A stretch of DNA of 10,514 bases, from contig JALSGY010000462.1 in assembly GCA_026982515.1 (NCBI GenBank), positions 1 to 10,514 of the forward strand, in the 5' to 3' direction. This DNA comes from Paracoccaceae bacterium. Its GTDB lineage: Bacteria > Pseudomonadota > Alphaproteobacteria > Rhodobacterales > Rhodobacteraceae. A program made the position numbers and the translations under genes. Under the pieces are notes generated by a model. That model saw only the letters and a list, made by a program, of their open reading frames with translations, searched no databases and was not told where the DNA came from. The first letter of the stretch is position 1. Every line of letters starts with the position of its first letter. Shown here piece by piece: positions 1 to 6,751 of the stretch.

Positions 1-858
1 GCAGGCGGTGAGCGTGTTGGCCAGCAGGCAGGCGATGGTCATCGGCCCCACGCCTCCCGGCACCGGGGTGATGGCCGCGGCCACCTGCGCGGCGCTGTCG
101 AAATGCACGTCCCCCACAAGCCGCGTCCTGCCCTCGCCCCTTTCGGGGGCGGGGATGCGGTTGATGCCCACGTCGATCACCGTGGCGCCGGGCTTGACCC
201 ATGCACCGGTGATCATCTCGGGCCGGCCCACCGCCGCCACCAGGATATCGGCACGCCGGCAGACTTCCTCGATGTTGCGGGTCCGGCTGTGGGCGATCGT
301 CACCGTGCAGCTGTCGCGCAGCAGAAGCTGCGCCATCGGCTTGCCGACGATATTGGAGCGCCCCACCACCACCGCATCCAGACCCGACAGGCTGCCGTGG
401 TGGTCGCGCAGCATCATCAGACAGCCCAGAGGGGTGCAGGGCACCATGGCCTTCTGCCCCGTCGCGAGCAGGCCGACATTGGAAATGTGAAATCCATCCA
501 CGTCCTTGGCCGGGTCGATCCGGTTTATGATGTTCGATTCGTCCATGTGATCGGGCAGGGGAAGCTGGACCAAAATGCCATGAACAGCCGGATCGGCATT
601 GAGATCGTCCAGCAGCGCCAGCAACGTCGCCTCTTCCGTTTCGGCGGGCAGCCTGTGCTCGAAGGAGTTCATGCCCACCTCGACGGTCATCTTCCCCTTC
701 GAGCGCACATAGACCTGGCTGGCCGGATCCTCGCCCACCAGCACCACCGCCAGCCCCGGCGTGATGCCGTGCTCTGCCTTCAGGCGCGCCACCTGGGCCG
801 CCACCTTCCTGCGCACATCCGCAGCAAAGGCCTTTCCGTCGATCAGTCTTGCCGTCAC
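1..858 (-). CDS. folD: Bifunctional methylene-THF dehydrogenase / methenyl-THF cyclohydrolase, 3' end cut by window edge
   Basis: FolD is a cytosolic enzyme that interconverts 5,10-methylene-THF, 5,10-methenyl-THF and 10-formyl-THF with NADP. I translated the minus strand from a GTG at 858 and get 286 open codons to the window edge. Visible motifs are EDPASQVYVRSK (residues 43-54, with the YxxxK pair Y50 and K54 that holds the family's catalytic lysine), VQLPLP (97-102), DVDGF (119-123, with D121), PCTPLG (140-145), the nucleotide-binding stretch VVGRSNIVGKPM (164-175), IDVGINR (228-234), and the terminal signature ITPVPGGVGPMT (263-274). E. coli FolD has 288 residues and ends shortly after the same NTL-AC position, so probably fewer than about 15 residues are missing. 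The GTG has an AGAAGGA Shine-Dalgarno (867-873) eight bases upstream and matches the family N-terminus (LIDGKA). It follows fhs after 68 bp with no terminator seen, so co-transcription is likely. Confidence 0.96.
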   Translation of the reverse strand, partial: MTARLIDGKAFAADVRRKVAAQVARLKAEHGITPGLAVVLVGEDPASQVYVRSKGKMTVEVGMNSFEHRLPAETEEATLLALLDDLNADPAVHGILVQLPLPDHMDESNIINRIDPAKDVDGFHISNVGLLATGQKAMVPCTPLGCLMMLRDHHGSLSGLDAVVVGRSNIVGKPMAQLLLRDSCTVTIAHSRTRNIEEVCRRADILVAAVGRPEMITGAWVKPGATVIDVGINRIPAPERGEGRTRLVGDVHFDSAAQVAAAITPVPGGVGPMTIACLLANTLTAC

Positions 859-926
859 CAGTCCGTTCCTTCTTCTTTGCCCGAATACTCCTGCCCAAGG
901 CAATGGCCGCCCGGAACAGGGGCTGT

Positions 927-2603
927 CTAGAACAACCCCTCGATCTGACCAAGCTCGTTGAGGTGAATGCCCTCGGCGGCCGGATGGCTGGGCAGGCCCG
1001 GCATCGTCATGATCTGGCCGCAGATGACCACCACGAAGCCCGCCCCGGCGCTCAGACGCACCTCGCGGATCGGCACGCTGTGGCCCACGGGCGCGCCACG
1101 CAGGTTGGGGTCGGTGGAAAAGGAATATTGTGTCTTGGCCATGCAGATCGGCAGATGGCCATAGCCGGCGCCCTCCCACTGGCGAAGCTGGTCGCGGATC
1201 TTCTTGTCGGCCAGCACCTCGTCAGCGTGGTAGATGCGCTTGGCGATGGTCTCGATCTTCTCGAACAGCGGCAGATCATCGCGGTAGAGCGGCGCGAACT
1301 GGGCCGCCCCGCTGTCGGCGATCTCGGCCACCCGCTCGGCCAGATCTGCCGCACCCTCCGAGCCCAGTTCCCAATGACGGCACAGGAAGGCCTCGGCCCC
1401 CTCGGCGGCCGCGCTTTCGCGGATCACCTCGATCTCGGCCTCGGTATCGGTAACGAAATGGTTGATCGCCACCACAACCGGCACGCCGAAGGATTTCAGG
1501 TTCGAGATGTGGCGCGAGAGGTTCGGGCAGCCTTCGGCCACGGCAGCCACGTTTTCCGCATCCAGATCGGCCTTCGCCACCCCGCCGTTCATCTTCATGG
1601 CCCGCACGGTGGCCACCAGCACCACCACATCGGGGGCGATCCCTGCCTTGCGACACTTGATGTTCATGAATTTCTCGGCCCCCAGATCGGCCCCGAAACC
1701 GGCCTCGGTCACCACGTAATCGGCCAGTTTCAGCGCCGTGGTGGTGGCGGTCACCGAATTGCAGCCATGGGCGATGTTGGCAAAGGGGCCGCCGTGCACG
1801 AAGGCGGGGTTGTTTTCCAGCGTCTGCACCAGATTGGGCTGCATGGCATCCTTGAGCAGCACCGTCATCGCACCATCGGCCTTCAGGTCACGGCAGTAGA
1901 TGGGGCTGCGGTCGCGCCGGTAGGCCACGATGATGTCGCCCAGCCGCTTCTGCAAATCGTCCAGGTTGCGCGCCAGACACAGGATCGCCATCACCTCGGA
2001 GGCCACGGTGATGTCGAAGCCCGTCTGCCGAGGAAAGCCGTTGGCCACCCCACCAAGCGAGGTGACGATGTCGCGCAGCGCCCGGTCATTCATGTCCAGC
2101 ACCCGCTTCCAGCTGACGCGGCGCTCATCGATGCCCAGCTTGTTGCCCCAGTAGATGTGGTTGTCGATCATCGCGGCCAGCAGGTTGTGGGCGGCGGTGA
2201 TGGCATGGAAATCGCCGGTGAAGTGAAGATTCATGTCCTCCATCGGCACCACCTGCGCATGCCCCCCCCCGGCCGCGCCGCCCTTCATGCCGAAACATGG
2301 GCCCAGGCTGGCCTCGCGGATGCAGATCGCCGCCTTCCTGCCGATCCGGTTCAGCCCGTCGCCCAGCCCCACCGTGGTGGTGGTCTTGCCCTCGCCGGCG
2401 GGGGTGGGGTTGATGGCCGTCACCAGGATCAGCTTGCCGTCCGGATTGCCCTGAACGGATTCGATGAACTCCTGCCCGATCTTGGCCTTGTCATGGCCGT
2501 AGGGCAGAAGATGCTCGGCACCGATGCCCAGCTTCGCGCCGATCTCCTGGATCGGGAGCTTCTTCGCCGCGCGGGCAATCTCGATATCCGTTTTGTATTT
2601 CAT
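927..2603 (-). CDS. fhs: Formate-tetrahydrofolate ligase (10-formyl-THF synthetase)
   Basis: Fhs joins formate to tetrahydrofolate using ATP, giving 10-formyl-THF for purine and formyl-Met-tRNA synthesis, or for formate assimilation through FolD next door. The 558-residue length matches the usual family size. Motifs seen are the P-loop-like TPAGEGKTTT (67-76), the conserved segment EASLGPCFGMKGG (97-109) running into AGGGHAQV (111-118), MEDMNLHFTGDFHAI (121-135), the PVVVAINHF strand in the C-terminal half, and MTMPGLPSHP near the C-terminus. The ATG at 2603 has an AGGGGG Shine-Dalgarno (2609-2614) five bases upstream. Residues G112-G114 are encoded by an uninterrupted run of nine G, and the frame is intact through it. 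The gene lies 96 bp after tam and 68 bp before folD. Family assignment is very secure; the physiological direction (formate use or formyl-THF breakdown) cannot be read from sequence. Confidence 0.98.
   Translation of the reverse strand: MKYKTDIEIARAAKKLPIQEIGAKLGIGAEHLLPYGHDKAKIGQEFIESVQGNPDGKLILVTAINPTPAGEGKTTTTVGLGDGLNRIGRKAAICIREASLGPCFGMKGGAAGGGHAQVVPMEDMNLHFTGDFHAITAAHNLLAAMIDNHIYWGNKLGIDERRVSWKRVLDMNDRALRDIVTSLGGVANGFPRQTGFDITVASEVMAILCLARNLDDLQKRLGDIIVAYRRDRSPIYCRDLKADGAMTVLLKDAMQPNLVQTLENNPAFVHGGPFANIAHGCNSVTATTTALKLADYVVTEAGFGADLGAEKFMNIKCRKAGIAPDVVVLVATVRAMKMNGGVAKADLDAENVAAVAEGCPNLSRHISNLKSFGVPVVVAINHFVTDTEAEIEVIRESAAAEGAEAFLCRHWELGSEGAADLAERVAEIADSGAAQFAPLYRDDLPLFEKIETIAKRIYHADEVLADKKIRDQLRQWEGAGYGHLPICMAKTQYSFSTDPNLRGAPVGHSVPIREVRLSAGAGFVVVICGQIMTMPGLPSHPAAEGIHLNELGQIEGLF
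2262..2270 (-). repeat. Nine-base G homopolymer (mononucleotide run) inside fhs
   Basis: The plus strand shows nine consecutive C, read as three GGG codons for glycines 112-114 of Fhs. The run falls exactly on codon boundaries inside the conserved AGGGHAQV motif. A one-base slip here would frameshift the enzyme at about one fifth of its length. As printed, the frame is intact. Confidence 0.95.
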
Positions 2604-2699
2604 TTCAGCCCCCTGTCTGGATGGGTACGCCCTTTTCGTCTACCACCGTATACCTTCGCATCGGAGGCGCAACAGCATGGATTACGACATATCCCGCAT
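2604..2699 (-). promoter_or_regulatory. fhs leader / tam-fhs intergenic region with weak promoter candidate
   Basis: This 96-bp gap is clearly less GC-rich than its surroundings. On the minus strand it contains TATACG (2647-2652), a fair -10 match, with TTGCGC (2667-2672) upstream at a spacing of only 14. That is shorter than the 16-18 preferred by sigma70. No hairpin with a T-run is seen, so there is no evidence for termination after tam. It may hold a start site for fhs-folD, or simply be a spacer in a longer transcript. The only firm element is the fhs Shine-Dalgarno at 2609-2614. Confidence 0.25.
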
Positions 2700-3488
2700 C
2701 TAAATCGTCGCTCCGGCAGAACGGACCAGGGTGAAGAACAGCCGGCGGAAGGGAAAGGAGACGAAGCCGTCAGGCGCCCTTGGGTAGGCGCGCGAAAGGG
2801 CCTCGTCATAAGCTTTGAGAAACTCGCGGCGCTGCGCCTCGTCCAGCTTCTCGAGAAACGGCCGGACGGCGGTGGACCGGGTGAAGTGACGCACGGGGTG
2901 GCCCTCCACCACCGGGGCGAGGCGCTGAAAATATTCCGTCTCCCACAGGTTCAGATCGCCAAGCGGAGCAAGCAGGGCAGCATATTCGGCAGGCGCGGCC
3001 ACCGGGGGCGTCCAGCTCCGGAAATCGAACAGATGCGGAAATTTCGCAGCCGCGATATCGCGAAGCAACGCATGCGATGGGGCAAGATACTGACGCGGCA
3101 TCTGCACCGCGAGCACACCGCCCGGCGCAAGGAGGCGCAGCAGCCTGGGAAAGAGGGCGGAATGATCCGCCAGCCAGTGGCACAATGCGTTGGCATAAAT
3201 CAACGCCGGGGGCCGCGGCGGGGCCCAGCTGGCGGCATCGGCGCGGATCAGATCATCGTGGAGCCCCGCCTCGCGCGCCTGCGAGAGCATGGCCGGAGAG
3301 CTGTCCACCCCGATCAACCTGCGGCCGGGAAAACGGGCACGCAGGGCCTCGGCCACCGCACCGGCGCCACAGCCCAGATCGACCACGTCGCCGGGGGGCA
3401 GATCGGGAACCTGCGCCAGCAGGTCGATCGCCGGGCGCAAACGCAAACCCCGAAACCTGGCATAGGTTTCGGGGTTCCAGTCGTTCAT
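2700..3488 (-). CDS. tam: Trans-aconitate 2-methyltransferase
   Basis: Tam is a cytosolic SAM-dependent enzyme. It methylates trans-aconitate, a spontaneous isomer of the TCA intermediate cis-aconitate that inhibits aconitase. The 262-residue product resembles E. coli Tam (about 252 residues) along its length. It opens with the family signature MNDWNPETY, then RPAIDLLAQVP (18-28), SAM motif I VVDLGCGAG (35-43), the acidic strand end with GVDSSPAML (60-68), ANALCHWLADH (99-109), and PGGVLAVQMPRQY (122-134). The end FPFRRLFFTLVR corresponds to the FPRLFIVARR end of E. coli Tam. The ATG at 3488 has GGAG (3494-3497) five bases upstream, and the start is 12 bp after the ftsH stop, so the two are probably co-transcribed. 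No aconitase or other TCA gene is in the window. A related small-acid methyltransferase is possible, but the N-terminal signature makes Tam the best call. Confidence 0.9.
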   Translation of the reverse strand: MNDWNPETYARFRGLRLRPAIDLLAQVPDLPPGDVVDLGCGAGAVAEALRARFPGRRLIGVDSSPAMLSQAREAGLHDDLIRADAASWAPPRPPALIYANALCHWLADHSALFPRLLRLLAPGGVLAVQMPRQYLAPSHALLRDIAAAKFPHLFDFRSWTPPVAAPAEYAALLAPLGDLNLWETEYFQRLAPVVEGHPVRHFTRSTAVRPFLEKLDEAQRREFLKAYDEALSRAYPRAPDGFVSFPFRRLFFTLVRSAGATI

Positions 3489-3500
3489 CTTCGCTCCGGC

Positions 3501-5423
3501 TCAGGTGGAGGGCTCGGGCTCGAGCCCGCTGCCGGGGCGGGGTTTGGGCTTGGTCTTCGGAATCGCCGTGACCGAGGCCGCATTGCCCTGATCGGGGGTG
3601 TCATCCTCGTCGTCGCCGCGCCTGAGCGGCTCGCCATTGATGACCTTCCGGATCTCGTCTCCGGTCAGCGTTTCATATTCAAGCAGACCCTGGGCGAGCT
3701 TTTCCAGATCCTCGCGCTTCTCGGTGAGGATGCGCTTGGCGGTTTCGTAGCCCTCGTCGACGATGCGGCGCACCTCCTCGTCGATCAGCTCCTGGGTTTC
3801 GGGGCTGGCGGCCGGTGCGGCCTGATAGGCCCCGAGGAAGGATTGCTGCTCGTTGGCATAATCGATGTTGCCCAGCTTTTCCGACATGCCGAACTGGGTG
3901 ACCATCGCACGGGCGATCTTCGTCACCTGCTGGATGTCGCTGGCCGCACCCGAAGTTACGTTCTCCGGGCCGAAGATCATCTCTTCGGCCACCTTGCCAC
4001 CCATCGCCATGGCGATCTTGGACTTGTACTTGGTGTAGGTTACCGACAGCTGGTCACGCTCGGGCAGCGAAAGCACAAGGCCCAGGGCCCGGCCGCGCGG
4101 GATGATCGTGGCCTTGTGGATCGGGTCGTGCTGCGGCACGTTCATGCCGACGATGGCATGGCCCGCCTCGTGGTAGGCGGTCAGCTTCTTCTCATCCTCG
4201 CTCATGACCATCGAGCGCCGTTCGGGCCCCATCATGACCTTGTCCTTGGCGTTCTCGAAATCCTCCATGGTCACGAAACGCCGCCCGATGCGGGCCGCCA
4301 TCAGCGCGGCCTCGTTCACCAGGTTGGCCAGATCGGCGCCCGAGAAGCCGGGCGTGCCGCGGGCGATGATCCGCAGGTCCACATCGGGGCCCAGCGGCAC
4401 CTTGCGGGCATGCACCTGAAGGATCTTCTCGCGGCCCTTGATATCGGGGTTGGGAACCTGGATCTGACGGTCGAAACGGCCCGGGCGCAGCAGCGCCGGG
4501 TCAAGCACATCGGGCCGGTTGGTGGCAGCCACGATGATGATGCCCTCGTTGGCCTCGAAGCCGTCCATCTCCACCAGAAGCTGGTTGAGCGTCTGTTCGC
4601 GTTCGTCGTTGCCGCCGCCGTAACCCACCCCGCGCGAACGGCCGACCGCATCAATCTCGTCGATGAAGACGATGCAGGGCGCGTTCTTCTTGGCCTGTTC
4701 GAACATGTCACGCACACGGGATGCGCCGACACCCACGAACATCTCCACGAAATCGGAACCGGAGATGGTGAAGAACGGCACCCCGGCCTCGCCGGCAATG
4801 GCGCGTGCGAGCAAGGTCTTGCCGGTGCCCGGCGGGCCCACCAGCAGCGCCCCCTTGGGGATCTTGCCGCCAAGGCGCGAAAACTTCTGCGGGTTGCGAA
4901 GGAACTCGACGATCTCCTCCAGCTCCTCCTTGGCCTCGTCGATGCCGGCCACGTCATCGAAGGTGACGCGCCCGTGCTTTTCGGTCAGCAGCTTGGCCCG
5001 GCTCTTGCCAAAGCCCATGGCCCCGCCGCGCCCGCCGCCCTGCATGCGGTTCATGAAATAGATCCACACGCCGATCAGCAGAAGGAAGGGCAGGAAAGAC
5101 AGCAGCACCGTGGTGAAACCGGACTGTTCCTGCGGCTTGACCACGAGGTTGATGTTCTTGTCAAGCAGGAGCGCGGAGATGTCCGCGCCATCTGGGCGGA
5201 CGGTCATGTAATCCTGCCCGTCGGCGCCGCGGAACAGAACCCGCTCACCATCGAGCGTGACGCTCTGGACATTGCCCGCGTCGACCGAGCGGACGAATTC
5301 GGTATAGCTGACGGTGCGCGAGTTCACCGCCGACTGCCCCCCGCTGAACAGATTGAATAGTGCCAGGATCAGCAGAAACAGTACGACCCAGAAGGCGATG
5401 TTGCGCGCGTTGCCGTTGCCCAA
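3501..5423 (-). CDS. ftsH: ATP-dependent zinc metalloprotease FtsH
   Basis: FtsH is an inner-membrane AAA+ protease that extracts and degrades damaged membrane proteins and short-lived regulators. With the start used here (TTG at 5423, 640 residues) it has membrane segment 1 at about 9-26, a periplasmic domain, membrane segment 2 at about 103-125, Walker A GPPGTGKT (196-203), Walker B VFIDEID (252-258), the second region of homology with its arginines in ATNRPD...RPGRFDR (300-319), the zinc motif HEAGH (418-422), and the probable third zinc ligand D496 in TSGAASD. The tail is acidic, then Lys/Pro-rich (KPKPRP). All catalytic residues are present. Three in-frame starts compete. ATG at 5435 and TTG at 5447 lack a Shine-Dalgarno, whereas TTG at 5423 has GGAG six bases upstream and gives an N-terminus (GN.NARNIAFW) like relatives I remember. 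The gene sits between tilS (74 bp upstream of this start) and tam. Confidence 0.97.
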   Translation of the reverse strand: MGNGNARNIAFWVVLFLLILALFNLFSGGQSAVNSRTVSYTEFVRSVDAGNVQSVTLDGERVLFRGADGQDYMTVRPDGADISALLLDKNINLVVKPQEQSGFTTVLLSFLPFLLLIGVWIYFMNRMQGGGRGGAMGFGKSRAKLLTEKHGRVTFDDVAGIDEAKEELEEIVEFLRNPQKFSRLGGKIPKGALLVGPPGTGKTLLARAIAGEAGVPFFTISGSDFVEMFVGVGASRVRDMFEQAKKNAPCIVFIDEIDAVGRSRGVGYGGGNDEREQTLNQLLVEMDGFEANEGIIIVAATNRPDVLDPALLRPGRFDRQIQVPNPDIKGREKILQVHARKVPLGPDVDLRIIARGTPGFSGADLANLVNEAALMAARIGRRFVTMEDFENAKDKVMMGPERRSMVMSEDEKKLTAYHEAGHAIVGMNVPQHDPIHKATIIPRGRALGLVLSLPERDQLSVTYTKYKSKIAMAMGGKVAEEMIFGPENVTSGAASDIQQVTKIARAMVTQFGMSEKLGNIDYANEQQSFLGAYQAAPAASPETQELIDEEVRRIVDEGYETAKRILTEKREDLEKLAQGLLEYETLTGDEIRKVINGEPLRRGDDEDDTPDQGNAASVTAIPKTKPKPRPGSGLEPEPST

Positions 5424-5429
5424 GGGAAT

Positions 5430-5433
5430 CTCC
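5430..5433 (-). promoter_or_regulatory. Shine-Dalgarno GGAG that decides the ftsH start
   Basis: On the minus strand the ATG at 5435 reads ATGGAGATTCCC and then TTG. The GGAG lies six bases before the TTG at 5423 and overlaps the competing ATG. This is a normal ribosome-binding distance for the TTG, and no comparable site precedes the ATG. Confidence 0.5.
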
Positions 5434-5447
5434 ATGCAATACGTCAA

Positions 5448-5465
5448 GGCCCGCCGGTGCGGGCC
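5448..5465 (-). promoter_or_regulatory. GC-rich hairpin in the ftsH leader
   Basis: A perfect seven-base inverted repeat (GGCCCGC / GCGGGCC) encloses a four-base loop, ACCG on the minus strand. No T-run follows on the minus strand, so it is not a typical intrinsic terminator. If the promoter at 5474-5501 is real, transcription would begin almost at this stem, placing it at the very 5' end of the ftsH mRNA. Confidence 0.5.
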
Positions 5466-5473
5466 CTGTGCCT

Positions 5474-5501
5474 AAAATAAGGATGATCACGAGCAGTTCA
5501 A
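5474..5501 (-). promoter_or_regulatory. Candidate sigma70-type promoter for ftsH
   Basis: On the minus strand TTGAAC (5496-5501, -35-like) is followed after 16 bases by TATTTT (5474-5479, -10-like). Each matches the sigma70 consensus at four of six positions. The -35 overlaps the tilS stop codon, and the segment is an AT-rich island in very GC-rich DNA. It would let ftsH be transcribed apart from the tol-tilS genes. I see no clear sigma32-type heat-shock promoter, although ftsH is heat-induced in E. coli. Confidence 0.4.
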
Positions 5502-6751
5502 TGCGATAAAGCCGATGTGAAGAAATCATCTTCGCCAGCCACCAGCCGAGCCTGCCATTCCGACGAAAGCGCCAGCAGGGGCGCGGCGGCAAGCTCTGCC
5601 CCTTTCCACACGGCCGGAAGGCTCACCAGAGCCTCGCGTGGCAGACCCAGATCGCGCCAGCCGGGGCATTCGGCCAGCCCTTTCTCTCCCAAGGGCGCGA
5701 TCCGGGCGCGTTCATCCCGCGGCCCCGTCACCAGCCAGCGGCCATCCCAGATCTCGCCGGGTGCGGCATGGCGATCCGCCACCGCGCCTGCCTCGCGGCA
5801 GATCACCACAAGCCCCCGGAATGAAACGACAAGACAGCCGTGCAGAGAAGTCGTCCGCCCCGCACCGATCGCTTTTTCCGCATCTTCCAGAGGGCGGCTG
5901 CGGGGAGGATACTCATGGCCCGAAACCCAGTTCAGCGCATGCACCAGAAGCCTTCGGCGGGTTTCCGCCTCCAGCCCGCCAAATGCGGCGCGCCCGATCA
6001 CCACGCTGCCCAGCCGCACCGTGGCGATCTCGCGCGCGGCCTGCTGCATCGCCTGCTCCAGCACCCGCCGGGCAGCGCGCATGCGGCTGGCCGTCCGGGC
6101 CAGCCCCTCGACGGTAACCCCCGATGCTTCCAGATGCCGCAATGCCCGGCGCACCCTTACCCGCTCGTAGCGGAGCTCCTCGTTGCTCGGGTCTTCGGCC
6201 CAGCCCACCCCCCGTTCGGCAAGATGGCGCCGCAGGGCTTCGCGCCGGATGCCCAGCATCGGGCGCAGCCAGTGGATACCCTGCTGCAAGCGCATCGGCG
6301 CCATGGCGGAAAGCCCGTCCACCCCCGACCCGCGGCCCAGCCTCATCAGCACGGTTTCCGCCTGGTCGTCCATGGTGTGGCCCAGGGCCACCGCCCCGAT
6401 CCCCCTCTCAGCGGCCCAGCCGGCCAGCAGCCCGTAGCGGGCGCGGCGGGCGGCATCCTGCAGGTTGCCCGTTCCGTCCCAGCCGTCCCATTTCAGCGTC
6501 TCATGGGCGATGGCGCGCGCAGCGCACAGCGCCGCCACCCGCGCCACCTCTTCGGCCGCTTCCGCGCGCAGGCCGTGATCCACGCTGGCCGCATGCAGCG
6601 CGACACCCCGCTGGGCGGCCCAGACCTGCGCGATCAGCACAAGGGCGGTGGAATCGCCGCCGCCCGACACTGCAACACCCAGCCCGGTTCCGCCGCCGCA
6701 CAGTTTCCACAGGCGATCGAGTTCCTCGCAGACCTGACGTTCGACGTTCAA
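5498..6751 (-). CDS. tilS: tRNA(Ile) lysidine synthetase
   Basis: TilS uses ATP and lysine to turn the wobble cytidine of the CAU anticodon of tRNA-Ile2 into lysidine, so that the tRNA reads AUA and is charged with isoleucine. It is usually essential. The 417-residue product shows the PP-loop ATPase motif SGGGDS (29-34), VDHGLR (57-62), NLQDAARRARY (96-106), LGHTMDDQAETVLMRL (123-138), the RPMLGIRREALRRHL segment (163-177) and the W.EDPSN motif (184-190), all typical of TilS N-terminal domains. The C-terminal half is less conserved, as is usual. The only start that keeps the whole N-terminus is a TTG at 6751, whose bases overlap the cpoB stop (TTGA). No good Shine-Dalgarno stands at normal distance; an AGGA about 12 bases upstream is locked in a hairpin. 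Translation is probably coupled to cpoB. Confidence 0.95.
   Translation of the reverse strand: MNVERQVCEELDRLWKLCGGGTGLGVAVSGGGDSTALVLIAQVWAAQRGVALHAASVDHGLRAEAAEEVARVAALCAARAIAHETLKWDGWDGTGNLQDAARRARYGLLAGWAAERGIGAVALGHTMDDQAETVLMRLGRGSGVDGLSAMAPMRLQQGIHWLRPMLGIRREALRRHLAERGVGWAEDPSNEELRYERVRVRRALRHLEASGVTVEGLARTASRMRAARRVLEQAMQQAAREIATVRLGSVVIGRAAFGGLEAETRRRLLVHALNWVSGHEYPPRSRPLEDAEKAIGAGRTTSLHGCLVVSFRGLVVICREAGAVADRHAAPGEIWDGRWLVTGPRDERARIAPLGEKGLAECPGWRDLGLPREALVSLPAVWKGAELAAAPLLALSSEWQARLVAGEDDFFTSALSH

Noticed and set aside
103..930. A plus-strand open frame covering the folD region.
   Set aside because: The minus strand reads as FolD with every family motif, so the plus frame is its shadow.
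911..935. Short palindrome ACAG-CCC-CTGT just after the fhs stop as a terminator or regulatory site.
   Set aside because: The stem is only four bases and has no T-run; this is expected by chance in GC-rich DNA.
2600..2809. A small 69-codon minus-strand frame across the tam-fhs gap as a separate gene.
   Set aside because: It overlaps the 3' end of tam in another frame, runs into the fhs start, and shows no domain, signal or ribosome site.
849..5360. A 1503-codon open frame on the plus strand running antisense through fhs, tam and ftsH.
   Set aside because: The three genes happen to be in the same phase (their stops at 927, 2700 and 3501 are all multiples of 3). In this codon-aligned antisense frame a stop needs a TTA, CTA or TCA codon in the sense gene, and these are rare in GC-rich DNA. 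The antisense protein is low-quality (His/Arg/Gly-rich) and matches no family, whereas all three sense genes carry intact family motifs.
5448..5465. The hairpin as a rho-independent terminator after tilS.
   Set aside because: On the minus strand the stem is followed by TTGACGTATTGC, with no run of T. The same lack of a T-run argues against terminators at 6753-6770 and 8107-8140.
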